Below, one piece after another: positions 1 through 12,300 of a stretch of 64,000 nt of DNA. The notes under the pieces are model-generated. The model was not told the origin of the DNA. It saw only the letters and a list, made by a program, of their open reading frames with translations, and did no database searches. Position numbers and translations under genes: made by a program. This DNA is from Owenia fusiformis (taxonomy: Eukaryota > Annelida > Polychaeta > Sabellida > Oweniidae), in contig CAIIXF020000006.1 of the NCBI GenBank assembly GCA_903813345.2, positions 27,225,936 to 27,289,935 of the forward strand, written 5' to 3'. The stretch's first letter is position 1. Each line of letters begins with the position of its first letter.

Positions 1-2200
1 CAATTTTTAAGAATATCAGACTTGTGGACGTAGAGAACTGCCCAGTAAATGTTGACATGATCAAACGCTTCATAAGTTATGCGTTATACTAAAATGCTAT
101 TAGTGAGTTACGAAATCTCCAATATGACGCCATTAAAGTTGTAAAGTTGAAAAATAGGCATTTCATGAATTTTCAAGATGCAATTTTTACAAAATGATTA
201 AGATTGACATACCGTTCCAATTCTGCATATTCTTGAACATTTTCGAAGACCTAGAGTTCTGCATTTGACTTTAATGGTCCATATTTTGATGGTTTTGATG
301 TTAATCCTAAACAGTAAACATAGATAGCAAGCATTAGATGTATTAGAGAGGTTTCGCAAAAACACGTCGCACGAAACTGGGGACGATTAGCGTAACATTA
401 TCAAAAAAACAAGACAAAACAATGAGCAGCATAGGGCGCAAACAGCCTTACAACGTCAAAAACGACAAGCGTCACATTTTTGTTAAGTTTAGTCAACCTA
501 AAAATAAAATACTTTATCCTTATCTTATCATGACAAAATTCACAGGGTAGCAAGATCTCGAGGACAATATTTCTATAATGTTTTTGAATTTTGGAAAACG
601 GTCAAGAAATCCACTTGGGGCGTTGGTAAAAATTGATATGTATTGAATTTGTGGTAGAAAATCGATGCGTCACATTTTTTTCAAGTCTCGAAAACCAGCT
701 GTTATTTTAATATTATTTGCAAAATAAACAAACTGGTTATTGTTTTGTAAATTTCGCCATGACAATATTGTGCAGTTAATTTTTCTTTCAAATCAGACTT
801 GAATTTGAAGGTTAAATGAAGGTAAACTTATTGCTCGTCCCATTCGCCTTCAAAACCTTACACAATTTTGAAAATTTTAAAAGCGTTCATATATGATAAT
901 TTGAACTGAAGCCGTTAAGTAATTGTGACGTCATAAATGAACACGTTCCATTGAATAAATTGTGAAATTTTAGTGGGATTTTGATCATTATTTCAAAAGT
1001 TATCCCAATTTCAACGAGCCCTGTAAGTGTAAAGTGTTACGTCTTAACAGCGTATTTGACGATTTTGGGATATGTTTAACTTTAAAAATATGTTGGATCC
1101 CATCAAAATTTTGAAGAAAAAATAATTTCATTGAAATGCGAATAAAAAATACTTCAAAATGATATATAAAACACATAGCTAGCTTTTTAAATAAGGCAGA
1201 GATTAACGCTCAAAGCTGAAATCAGCCCGTATTTCCCGAATTGTCCCCAGGTCCGTGCACGTCATAAAACGTTTTTTAGCTCCACGGATCTGTATCCGTA
1301 ACGTATTTACCAGATTTATGCGTAGTCAGTTCAATGTATACGTGAAATAATACGGAAAACACGAAAAACGAGGCTTTTGTACGTTGATCATTTACCTATC
1401 CGATTTTACCCTTCGTTTATATTGTTTTTAGTTCTAAAGGTATCACTATATGAACAAGCATAATTTGACTAAAATCTGGTGAATGAATTTGTTTATTGTT
1501 TGAAATAAATCGAGTTTTTGAAATGGTATGTTCAACTCATTTTACACTGTATGGAATGGTATTGCAATAATTACAGTGTACATGTTTCGCACAACGTTTT
1601 AGCTACCCGTTTCAAAATCCGTAACGCATCGATGGATTAAAAGTGTACTCAATACGTTTGAGATACCAACAGCAATACCGAAAGTACGTAAACTAACACT
1701 TTCTGTGCGTAGTTGTCTCCGTATCTTTTTTGTCCTTCAAATCTTGATAAATTTTTCCCTAAATGTATAATTTTAGTAACCCACATATGTTTTCATGTGA
1801 ATCTTGCTAATTTTGATGAAGTAATAGCCTTATCTGCAGATAAATTTGATTATAAGCGAGGGGCCTGCAATTTTTACGAATAAAGCTTTAGTCACATTGC
1901 TGATAGGCAGATATAAGGTCTTTCGTTTCTGGGCTCAATAGTAATACCGTAGTCAATTTCTTAGGGACATCAAACCAATGGTTAGCAGCTAGGCCACCTG
2001 AATATATATTTTGTGCTTAAGTCACGCTCCGAATTCATAGATGATATAGAGCAGGGTATTGGGCTTAGTTTGAGTATAGTAGCTTGGTCCTGACCTAGAC
2101 AATGAATGTGATATTGGGTCTAAAGATGGCGCCCCGCATCACTCTTGCCCGTATCCAGCTTGTGGCAAGGGGAAGCTTTTTGGCCCGAAAATTGATCAGT
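1..2200. other. Non-coding, no gene recognised
   Basis: AT-rich sequence without a convincing coding exon on either strand. The first roughly 45 bases (TTTTTAAGAATATCAGACTT and onward) recur almost exactly at 8081-8125, so the window starts inside or beside a short dispersed repeat. Nothing else here could be assigned. Confidence 0.6.
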
Positions 2201-4470
2201 ATGATGAAAAACTGAATGATTTGGAAAAACTTTCTAGCCAGGTAGCTTCTTCCCGTGTTATGACTTGAACACACATCAAGTCGTGCGATCTATGTCAAAT
2301 AGTAAGCGGCCTCGTTTGGGGGTCCAGGGAGACTAGTGCCATAAAGCTTAGTGCCCAAGCTTCCCCGAACCACCGTCAGTGATTATGTAACAGGTAGAGT
2401 ATATTTCTTTGATCCTAGGATGATGAGATTTTCATTTTTGTAAAGACAGGCCTGACATCCAGATCCTGTAACGGATCTTCTCTCTTGCATATGAGTCACG
2501 ATAGGAGCCCAAGATGTTCCTAACTCTTGGGTAGTGGTCCATGATGTGTTCTTCATTAGCAGCCTTGTGATGATAGGAAAGGGGAGTTGTAATTCAAGTA
2601 CATATTCAGTAGATATCGGTTGTCCCCGATTGTTTTGTGATATTGTCTCCAGTTGGAATAACTTAGTTGAGTAAATCGGTATCAACGTTTCGTTGTGGTT
2701 TATTGGTTGTGCCTGATTGTGTTTTGATGAGTTGAGTAAATCGATTGAGTATTTGGTTAAGCCTGGTTGTGTAATGATGGGCTAGTGTCAAGTAGGTATA
2801 GGTTTTGCCGAATTGTGTTGTGTACGTTTGAGACTCGGTTCTCTTTTGATGGTTGTTAGTTTGGTGATTTAGTATCGGGTTGTGTCCCATTGTGTTATGT
2901 TAATCTTATGATGGGTTGTTTTCTCTTGTGAATATGTTATGTTGGTTGGCTAGCGGGTTGTGGCTAGTCGGGTGAGGTATCTTGTTGTGTCTGATTGTGT
3001 TGTGTGATTGGCGGTGTCTCCAATTGGGTTAAGTAAGTTGTGTATCTCGGTATTACAATTTTAATGTGTTTTTTTGCCTGTGCCTGATTTTGTTTTGATT
3101 GTTTGGTTTTTGGTTTTGAAAAATTGTGTTGTGTTACTTGAACAATGGGCTGTGCGGTCAAGCCAAGTAACTTAGTCAACATTCGATATTCGTATGTTCA
3201 TCAATATTAACTAAGAATGGTGCCACAATTGAAATAAAGCTCTGTTAAATTATTTTCAATAAACCTTTCAGCAAACGTGTAAATGATTATTTTGATGTTC
3301 TGTTACATATTGGTGAAGCAATCTTGGAGATATGGCCTAAATTTCTGAATTTCCACTATGTCCCTGTATACCCCTACTTCAAAAGATGTATGTGTTTTGT
3401 CATTTTTCATTATGAATCAACCATAAATGTATTTTTTCTTGTTTACATACAGAATGAACTTTCTGTTTTCAAATATTGAAAGATGGTACTGCATTATTTT
3501 TTCATTATATGGAGCAAACAAATGCGTGTCAATTTATACTGTAATATCCCACATACTTATATTTCAAGGGTAGTTTTGAAGAATAATCAAGAAAATCCAT
3601 GTTTTCAAATGAATTCATCATTGCCAAAGAACGTTAATGAGGATTTGCGGTTTAAAAAACTAACAACATGTTTTAAGTTCTTACAATTCTTGGTTGAAAC
3701 AAATATTTCGAAAGTTGCGATTTCGAATGTAATATCTAAATCAATGAAATTTGTTGATATTTGTGAATTTTTTCTTTCGGAATGCACACTGCTGGATCAC
3801 AGAACCTTGCCTTGTTCGTAATGCACGAAAAGTTTAGTGTTAATACTTGACGTCGTTTGGATATTTGGATGTGATTGACGTTTTCGTTAATCTCCAACCA
3901 CTGTCAGTTCCAACTTAATTTTTGAAAGCCAAATATGATAGTCACGAATTGATATTTAAGTCACACGTTGATGCATACATCATGTGTGTACATTAACGGT
4001 CGAATACATGCCGACTTATATTTTATATAAATATCCACAGTTAACTCAAATCATCAATTCTCAAAACGGTTTATCATGTAACCTGGTGAGTTTAATGTTT
4101 CATTTTAATTTATAATTATGGTATCGGATTTGAGTATGATATTAGTCGAGGCTTAAACAAAGCAATAAAACTGCGTGAAACCTTTTTTGAAAATTCGAAC
4201 GATTTTTCAAGAATTCTCCTTCAAAGTGTTACCACAGTGCTCTCCGGGAGTTATATATGTCGAGTTGTTGGCTATGTCCGATCAGGTTGTGGTGTTTATT
4301 GGGTTAAGAAACAAATGGCCGGTTTAGGGTATTATGTTGTTGGTTTATCAGTTGATTCTGTGTAGACCACATAGGGTATTATGATGGTGAGATATTCAAC
4401 TGGTATGATAGGTGTTAGCTTCGCGTCGTTCTCTGATGAGCTGGTCCCCTGTTGTTCAATGAATTTAAGA
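2200..4470 (+). repeat. Composite dispersed repeat with GT-rich tail, copy 1
   Basis: The head contains a conserved block (AGCTTCCCCGAACCACCGTC, about 2355-2380) followed by a block ending in a fragment about dates of TGATGTGTTCTTCAT type near 2540. It then runs into an irregular GT-rich minisatellite built from GGGTTGTG, GATTGTGTTGTG and similar words (about 2690-3180), and ends near a block around 4400-4470. The same order of blocks recurs in direct orientation at about 58.79-61.45 kb and partly in inverse at 61.64-63.0 kb. The reading frames inside it are compositional artefacts. It looks like a transposable element or satellite-associated repeat of unknown class. Confidence 0.6.
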
Positions 4471-5390
4471 AAAACAATGCTAATTCATCTTTTTACATAA
4501 TATGTTTTTTGTTGATTTCTCATACAAAACATACTTTTATTACATAAATGATATATTTGTGTCGCCTTCTATCATCAAATATGTTACTTTGCTCCCCTCC
4601 ATAATGAGGCATGGGTTTTCAACTAAAGCACATGTGGTTTCCGAATGTCTTGGCCTTGCCCAAGTCGCTATTTTTTTACTTATTTGATCTTGAATTATTA
4701 CCAAAATATACAGCTGCAAAAACATGAAATTAAAGGTCCATGTGCAATATGGCAAGTGATTTTAGAAATGTTTACGCATTTTGTGGCATAATGCAGTCAC
4801 TGGACGTCACTTAATGACCACTATTCAGCCTATCTGTTTTCAAACCCTTAAATATTCCCAAAAGTATAGTTTGGCACTGAATTGGTTTTTGTAAACCTAA
4901 AAATAAACTTTTCTGGCCTAAAGTATATTCTTCATTTTGAAATTGATATCATGAAATTAATAAATGACACATTGGGGATGAAAGGGTTAATATGTATTTT
5001 TGCACTCACCAAAAATACTTTTGGAGTTGTGATTCTGAAACCTGACACTCCCAATTTTGAGTTCTTAGTGCAGATGAAGCCTTTTATTTGACCCTAGTTT
5101 TCACTACTATTAAACACGATTGAGATGCGTTTATAATAACATACTTCAAAAAACGAACTGCAAAACGAAAATTATCGAAATACGTATCCGTAAACGTAAC
5201 GAGATACGGATGCGGATAGGTTTTAGCTAATTCGTTTTGCGAAACCTCTCTAATATATTGTATAGAACCCATCGCACGTATATAATCTAGAAGTTCAAGT
5301 GTTTCATTCGTTTTCCACGATTTTTTTACTGGATCACAGCGTCATTCAGATGTCGGTAAGGAATATCTATAAAGTTCTGGTTGCTATGGA
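4471..5390. other. Non-coding, no gene recognised
   Basis: AT-rich spacer between the composite repeat and a GC-richer repeat beginning near 5391. I see no exon with splice signals and no recognisable protein. Confidence 0.5.
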
Positions 5391-5545
5391 TCAGAGGCCT
5401 CATCACGCGCTCGTCGCAAGATTTGCGTTTGCGTCTGCGTTGCGTTTGCGAATCGACAATTTTCTCAAGCGCAACTCCTGAGTTGCGTCTTATCACGCGC
5501 TCGTCGCAACGCAGATCGCAACTTAAGTGGTAGTTTACCACATGC
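5391..5545. repeat. GCG-rich repeat, inverse partner at 7.5-7.68 kb
   Basis: Contains two copies of a word like TCATCACGCGCTCGTCGCAA followed by TTGCG-rich runs. The reverse complement of the same word (GAGGCCTCATCA, CGCTCGTCGCAACGCAGA) ends at about 7672. The two could be terminal repeats of one roughly 2.28-kb DNA element, but I could not find matching target duplications, so this pairing is tentative. Confidence 0.4.
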
Positions 5546-5778
5546 GATCGCAAAAATGTAGAATTCCAATAATATTTTAATATATAAATTGGCAGGAAAA
5601 TCATATTAATAAAATACAATGTCCGTGTCACAGAACCTTTTTGATGCCCAATGACTCACCTGGCTTATTCAAATACTTATCTCGAGTTGAGTTTTACTTT
5701 TAAATATAGAAAGTGATTATTTCAATCAACAAGGCACAGACGTAAACAATATCTTACCTAAAACACAGCAGTGTGACA

Positions 5779-6590
5779 GTGAAGAATTTAGGACGGAAAA
5801 TCAAAATTGGCCACCTTAAAATTTACCCAGAATGCCCAAAAACTAATCAGTTGTTAACGTTGATATGTAGAAACATCCCTGAAAATTTCAGATGAATCCA
5901 TCAAATGGTTTGGCTGGAAACCTGTAGACAAGTCTTGAAAGTGAAGATTTTAGGACGAAAAATCCAAAATGGCCACCTTAAATTTTACCCAGAATGCCAA
6001 AAAAACTAATCAGTTCTTAACTTTGATACGTAGAAACATCCCTGAAAATTTCAGATGAATCCGTCAAATGGTTTGGCTGGAAACCTGTAGACAAGTCTTG
6101 AAAGTGAAGATTTTAGGACGGAAAATCCAAAATGGCCACCTTAAAATTTACCCAGAATGCCCAAAAACTAATCAGTTGTAAACTTTGATATGTAGAAACA
6201 TCCCTGTAAATTTCAAATGAATCCGTCAAATGGTTTAGCTGGAAACCTGTAGACAAGTCTTGAAAGTGAAGATTTTAGGACGGAAAATCCAAAATGGCCA
6301 CCTTAAATTTTACCCAGAATGCCAAAAAACTAATCAGTTCTTAACTTTGATACGTAGAAACATCCCTGAAAATTTCAGATGAATCCATCAAATGGTTTGG
6401 CTGGAAACCTGTAGACAAGTCTTGAAAGTGAAGATTTTAGGACGGAAAATCCAAAATGGCCACCTTAAAATTTACCCAGAATGCCCAAAAACTAATCAGT
6501 TCTTAACTTTGATATGTAGAAACATTCCTGAAAATTTCAGATGAATCTGTCAAATGGTTTGGCTGGAAACCTGTAGACAAGCTGAAAAGT
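5779..6590. repeat. Tandem array, five copies of a 162-bp unit
   Basis: The word GTGAAGATTTTAGGACG recurs at about 5779, 5941, 6104, 6266 and 6428, giving a period of 162-163 bp. Units contain CAAAATGGCCACCTTAAA, CCCAGAATGCC and GGTTTGGCTGGAAACCTG. The array is followed by a GCCCGCC run (about 6595-6622) and a short perfect hairpin at 6641-6665 (TATCGTACCT, loop, AGGTACGATA). Copies differ by only a few substitutions, so the array is recent or homogenised. Confidence 0.9.
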
Positions 6591-6640
6591 GAGACGCCGC
6601 CCGCCCGCCGCCCGCCCGCCACCTGTCAAGCTGACGACAA

Positions 6641-6665
6641 TATCGTACCTTTATTAGGTACGATA
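6641..6665. repeat. Short hairpin after the tandem array
   Basis: TATCGTACCT and AGGTACGATA are perfect inverse partners around a 5-nt loop. It directly follows the GCCCGCC run that closes the 162-bp array, so array, GC block and hairpin probably form one repeat unit boundary. Confidence 0.6.
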
Positions 6666-6719
6666 AAAAATATCAACGTGTAACGGTAGGAAACACATTA
6701 ATAGTTGAATTACAATCAT

Positions 6720-7135
6720 TACACATTCTCAGCCGAGTGCACCCTCGTCATCATACTCTAATCCGAGTGCACCCTCGTCAGTACATACACTCACCCTAGT
6801 GCACCATCATCAGACACTCTCACCCGAGTGCGCCTTAGACTCAGTACACACTGTCGTGACTCTCATCGTTTTTGAGTGTGCTATCACGAGGGTGCACTGT
6901 TTTTTATTAGAGTAAAAGTATTTACTGCCGAGTGTGCACCCGGGTTGGAGGTTAGAGTATGTATTACTTGGTTTCACACGGGTGGGAGTGTATACTGAGA
7001 AGGATGCACTCAGATGAAAGTCTGTACAGAAGAAACTTTGACTCGGTTGAGAGCATGTAATGACAAAGGTACACTCGGATGAGAGCGTGTACTGACTGAC
7101 GAGTGTACCTTGACATAATAGTTGACACCTCTCCC
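6720..7135. repeat. Foldback repeat built from GAGTGCACCCTCG words
   Basis: The left part carries repeated CCGAGTGCACCCTCGTCA words (about 6733, 6760, 6795, 6823). The right part carries the inverse (CGAGGGTGCACT, GGATGCACTC, GGTACACTC) to about 7110. The region can fold on itself and looks like a palindromic MITE or degenerate minisatellite. The long minus-strand reading frame over it is composed of these repeats and is not taken as a gene. Confidence 0.6.
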
Positions 7136-7489
7136 ACCACCTCGAGACAGATGTTTGGGTTATTCCAAATAAGTCCCTATTTGTCATTTGTAAGTTGCCT
7201 TTTGCAAAGTTATGCCCATTTTTAGCGATGTCAGAATGAATGTTGCGTTTCGTTTTCTTGAATTTGCGATCAGAATTTGGATTTAATTATAAAATTCGAA
7301 GGTTTAAACACCCTCCATATCATTAACGATTCCTTTGATTTAAGCACTTTCGAAAAACATAAACTAACTTTTTATTACACAGTCACCTTGAGAAAAGAAC
7401 ATACTTACGTAATCAATAGAGAAACCCCTAGATTGACACATTTAAAATAGATAACAATTGTCTTAAAGATGTGTAATATTTGCGATTGA

Positions 7490-7680
7490 TTTGCGGCAGG
7501 GTAGGAGCTATCGCAGCTTTTTGGTCAGTTGCGATTGAAACATCTTCCAAATTGCGATTGCGTTGCGTTGCGCCGAGGGGATGATACAAATCCTGATTGC
7601 GATTCGCCAAAACTTGCGTTGCGTTGCGGTGCGCTTGCGAATCTGCGTTGCGACGAGCGGATGATGAGGCCTCAGGGTAA
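7490..7680. repeat. GCG/TTGCG-rich repeat, inverse of 5.4-kb copy
   Basis: Irregular runs of TTGCGATTGCG and GCGTTGCG end in a block whose reverse complement matches 5391-5440. No coding potential is evident. Confidence 0.4.
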
Positions 7681-8325
7681 TACTTGTAAATACTTCCTTT
7701 GACAAAATGATAAAATTCCATTGCAATGCTGTTCGATTATACACATTATATTTTTAACAACATTGTAAACATTGAACAGAGGACATAGTACGAGGGTTGA
7801 TTCAAAAGTAATGGACAAAAGTTTATAGGCATACTTAACATTGTCCAATCAGTCTAATTTTCTGACAGATATTAGGTCATTTAATTATCTACCAAGTGTC
7901 ACATTCTTATCTAACTTCATTCAATATTGTATCAGCTATGCGTAATCATGGTTTGAATGAGAACTGATTGCAAAATAGGATCAGTTGACTGAGCATATTT
8001 CAAAACTTGGCACAAAGGCCTTTTTGGGACGCACTGTACGTCCATACATGTAGGACGTTATTTCTTACGCATAGACGACGATTTTTAAGAATATCAGACT
8101 TGTGGACGTAGATTAACTGCGCAGTAATAAATGAGAACTAAATTTTAAAATGCATTTTTCTCTGAACGACAAATCTAAAATGAATGCAAATAAAGTTCAT
8201 TTTTCAAAAGTTTGGAACCTCTCATGGCCCATTACATGTGGAATGAAATCGATAAAAATGTTCGTCTAATGACCTTGATTTGTATACGAATTAATGTTTA
8301 AGCTTGATTAAAAATTGTTACTTAC

Positions 8326-8377
8326 CACTCCCTAACAGGGCTATAGCAACACAGACCGCAAAGCAAGTGTGTTCCAT
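8326..8377 (-). pseudogene. Orphan signal-peptide exon, copy 1
   Basis: A 52-nt exon reads MEHTCFAVCVAIALLGS and ends in a strong donor (G|GTAAGTAAC) in phase 1. Length, phase, orientation and sequence match the laccase first exon at 20707-20758 and the copy at 35416-35467. The hydrophobic core and small residues are those of a secretory signal. No downstream coding exon on the minus strand was found between here and the left end, so it is orphaned or its partner lies outside. The 5' flank also keeps a GAAATGTCT(G)GT word shared with the other copies. It lies inside the mariner-bounded interval. Confidence 0.7.
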
Positions 8378-9381
8378 TATCGTGAAATGTCTGGTCTGAC
8401 AAGGAAATACATTTATAATGAAGTTTATAAAATAATAAAGAAAATATGTTTCAAAATGACTGATAAGGCCCACGTGGGTGTTAAATTTAAAGGCGCTGTA
8501 TAAAGTTTGAACAATTTTAACTAATTTTATAGTACTCCCCAATGTTATCAAAATATGCTATGTGAAACTCTTCCGTTTTATTTCAAGTTGAACTTCTTGT
8601 TTAAATAATCTTGAATTCATTTAAAACACGAGCAAACTTATTTTTAACCAAAAGAGGCCAATAGAGTGACATCATAGACATCATAATTTAAAGCAAATAC
8701 GTTAACGTTTGTTTACGCATAGAACCATGGATTGAACGATTAAAATCCTATGAGTATTGCCTGATCTATTGTTAATTGTTGTATTTGATGTCGTATTTGA
8801 AATCGTTTGTTTCTAAAACAATGGGGAATTCAAATGTTTGAAAATTATGAGAACAATTTTTTTTGAAAAATATCTCAAATGTTTTCAAAAAATTTGAATG
8901 AAAAACTATATTTTACACAGGGCCTTAAGATTAAATATACATAGGCATCAGCTCATTAGGTGTGAATAACCGGATAAACATATTTACACATCAACACATT
9001 TAATATATAAAATAACATATCAATCAAATAGAATAAATGTGTTTATGATTTTAGTCAAACAAATTGTGACCGATTTTCACGTCACATTGTTCAAGGTCAA
9101 TTCTAAGATGACGAGAAATCTCGTCATTCTGGGTAGTCAAGAGGCAGTATGAGTACAATTTTCCAATATATCATGTGTAACAAGGTTACGCATTATTTAC
9201 TAACTAATTTCCCGAATCATAACTGGAATACGATACTTTTAAGCATATTAATTTTGTATATAAAATGTAATATACAAATGTATTATCATAACAAGTACAT
9301 TTTCCAATATTCGAAGATCGTAGCCATTAAGTTCAATCATAATTACACACATCATTTATAATTATCCATTTGTTTAATATT
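8378..9381. other. Non-coding interval
   Basis: AT-rich. The stretch around 8490-8580 (ATAAAGTTTGAAC, CCAATGTTATCAAA, GTGAAAC) resembles 22450-22530, upstream of the laccase, and may be duplicated promoter flank. No exon was recognised. Confidence 0.4.
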
Positions 9382-12300
9382 TCAATCATATAATATGGCA
9401 CAGATTTCCCGCGGAGTCAATTTTTCATATGTATTTAAGATGGCGTCTGCAAGATTAATTTTGTTATCAGTGCGGTCAGTCTTTGGTGTTCCAGATCGCT
9501 GAAGGTACTGTTCATTCTCATCACCACAACTGAAGTGATTGTACCACCCTTCAATGGCTTGCCTTGTCAATACTTTGTCTCAATGATTGCACGTCTTTGA
9601 CTTTCCCGCTTACTGCCTGTCTCACGGTGTATAACCCAAACGCTCCTACATGCACGACGGAGCGTTTCTTTACTGAAATTAAACAAAGAAACGCTCCGGA
9701 GTAGGAAAACTGACTGGCGGGAATGATGAGCCGTCTGACAATTTCCCCAATAATGGGAATAAGATGTATGAGATACATATTTCGAGTATACCATTCGATG
9801 GGTGTGATATTCATGTTGTACGTGGCTGGCTGTTGACGTTTGAAGCAATTAGGAAGAGCTGTACGAAGCAGTATAGTTATCAAAATTCAAAAACGTATTT
9901 GTCATTCTACCGGTCAAAACCCCTTTTGTCGATACATGTGATTAGTTGAGCCAAGATTAGAGCACCAACGTATATTTTAGTCAAATTCCAATGCTTCAAC
10001 GCACCATACATTATCGTAATACAGTGAAAACAAATAAGTGTTAAAAATTGACATTTTTGATGTAATTGAACATAGCTGAAACTAAACCTATTTTTGCTCA
10101 TCATTTTATGTATTCTAAAATAGAATGCCTTTATCTGAAGTACGTCAGCATACTTTTTGATCGTTTCTATTGTAAGTAGCGTTGATATCTGGCTCCAAAA
10201 TTGTGAATTTCGGTGAAATTGTCAATGTAACAGGACAACACGCTTTTGAAAACATGTCATAACTCAATAATAAATGGTCGCATCTTTTAATTCTGGTTAT
10301 GCTGATATAGAGAACATTCATTCAGAGTGTGATGAGAGCACCGGAATTGATCTCCACCTATAACCGAATATATAGACTCAATAAAGTAAATGTAAAATTT
10401 ATTCTGTGAAAATCGAAATGGTCGTTTAAACACACCAAAACGGCATTAGGGAAATCCGAGAAAAATAAGTTATATGTGGTTAGCAAGTCCTTGATTCAGT
10501 TTATCAGACCAGCATGTTCCAAATCGTGATAATAATTGCGATTGAATTATAATGAGCATTATCTGAACATTTCTGAAAATTCACCGTTTAAACGACCAAG
10601 ATGTAATTCACACATGGGCAGCATTCTAGTGTAAAGAAGGACACTATTCAAGAAAACAATATATCCACTCTGTTTTAACGAAAACATTTTACGAAATAAC
10701 CAGCACGACCCCATCTATGAGCGAATATGGTATGAAACTGTGACAATCGACATGCGTGAAAATCGACATGGTTATACCATTGAATTCAAAGCAGTGAATT
10801 AGTCATTTCTATAAATCGCAAATGGATAGATTTGATTTTATATGATTACCAATACACTGATAACATATGCATAACAGTTTTCCGATAATTACGCATAAAG
10901 ATCAATTGATAGACAATGAAAAGATAACAGCTAAAGAGTTTTCTCTTTGTTCAGCGTACCTTTTTCCATTTTATACGTCTTTACAAAAATACGTTACATG
11001 CAAGCAGATGATAAGTTATTTGAAACTTCCATAAGCATAATTTACCGAAAGATTTTCACTACAAAAATCATTATGAAGACCATTATAGCCCAAAATGTGT
11101 CAACCTCTCTAAATGACGTTTCGTTCAGTGCATTCCCGGGGATTGTTCACTTCAATTATAAAGTCTATTAACGTTTGGGTTCATTTTCCTTTTCAATGAA
11201 TGCATCATTCTCAATGGTGAACAGCATAAACAGGCATCTCTTATTTGTAATATGAAAGAATTTATAGCTTTTCAACGATGTTTATTTGCTTATCATTACT
11301 TTTTAATTTCATTATTACGATCTGATCTACTAGATACATTACGATCTGATGTACAAGATTCGGAATGCCTTCGTCAAACGTAATTCGTTGCAAATCAATG
11401 CCCGAGAAATAAATAAATCAAAGATTCAAGAGATGAGGTGCATAAGATTACGTCCCTCATTGAAAAATATCGCCAATCCAATTTCCCCTCTTCGAAAAAT
11501 AAAACCGTGGGTAGACCACTAAAATATATAGACTTCAAGAGCTTCAAACAAAACATCAGAAGAAACACATTTAATAGCGAAAGAGATGTGAAATCAGAAA
11601 TCCGGAAAAGGGATCGAGTCTGACAAGAAAGAAATTTGTTTCTCTAAAGCGGAAATTATAGCGACTAAAACAAAAATCTCAGAATGAAGCAAAGCATAGT
11701 AATAAAAACACTTCCGGTGATAATGGAAAAAAGTCTTGTGATAGGAACTTCAGTGGAGAGGGGGGAGGGGGTTTATAGGTGAAGCGCTTCGCAGATAGTG
11801 GTGTCAAGAGAAACGTCTCTACACCGTTGCAGATGATTTTTATGATTGAACTATACGTATACGTCAGCCTTACTGGACTCGACTCGACATCAATATCATA
11901 TTATGTTTCAATTGATAACGTACACTCGAGTAGAATGAGGATCGGGTTCTTGATTTGAAATATGTTAAAGGGACATTTCAGATCTAGATAGATGCTGCTT
12001 GTACTCCAATATTACGTTAATAGTTGTCCTGTTGCTGTGATGCATGCAGGAAAAACGTCACTACGTCAACCTGCAACTGGTCTAAGCATGCATTAAAAGC
12101 TAAACCCAAAGGAAAAATTACTCAAATTGTAAAAACGAGGCAAAGTACCATACCTGGTATATGAGTTAAAAGGGAAACATATACCAAGGGTGTCAAAAAA
12201 TATTTTAACGACATGGCATCTGTCATCCAATTATCATTCAATCTAAAAATGTAAACCCTTGTCTCGTAAATCAGTGCAATGTTTTGGTAAAGTTGGTGTG

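Noticed and set aside
2383-3182. Gln/Thr/Asn-rich minus-strand frames
   Set aside because: Reverse strand of a GT-rich minisatellite (CACAACC-type codons); compositional artefact.
5779-6590. CRISPR-like array
   Set aside because: Units are contiguous 162-bp tandem repeats without unique spacers, in a eukaryotic context.
6810-7187. 125-residue minus-strand frame
   Set aside because: Made of the GAGTGCACCCTCG foldback repeat; no protein-like signal.
7428-7744. Arg/Asn-rich minus-strand frames
   Set aside because: Encoded by TTGCG/GCGATTGCG repeats, not by a gene.
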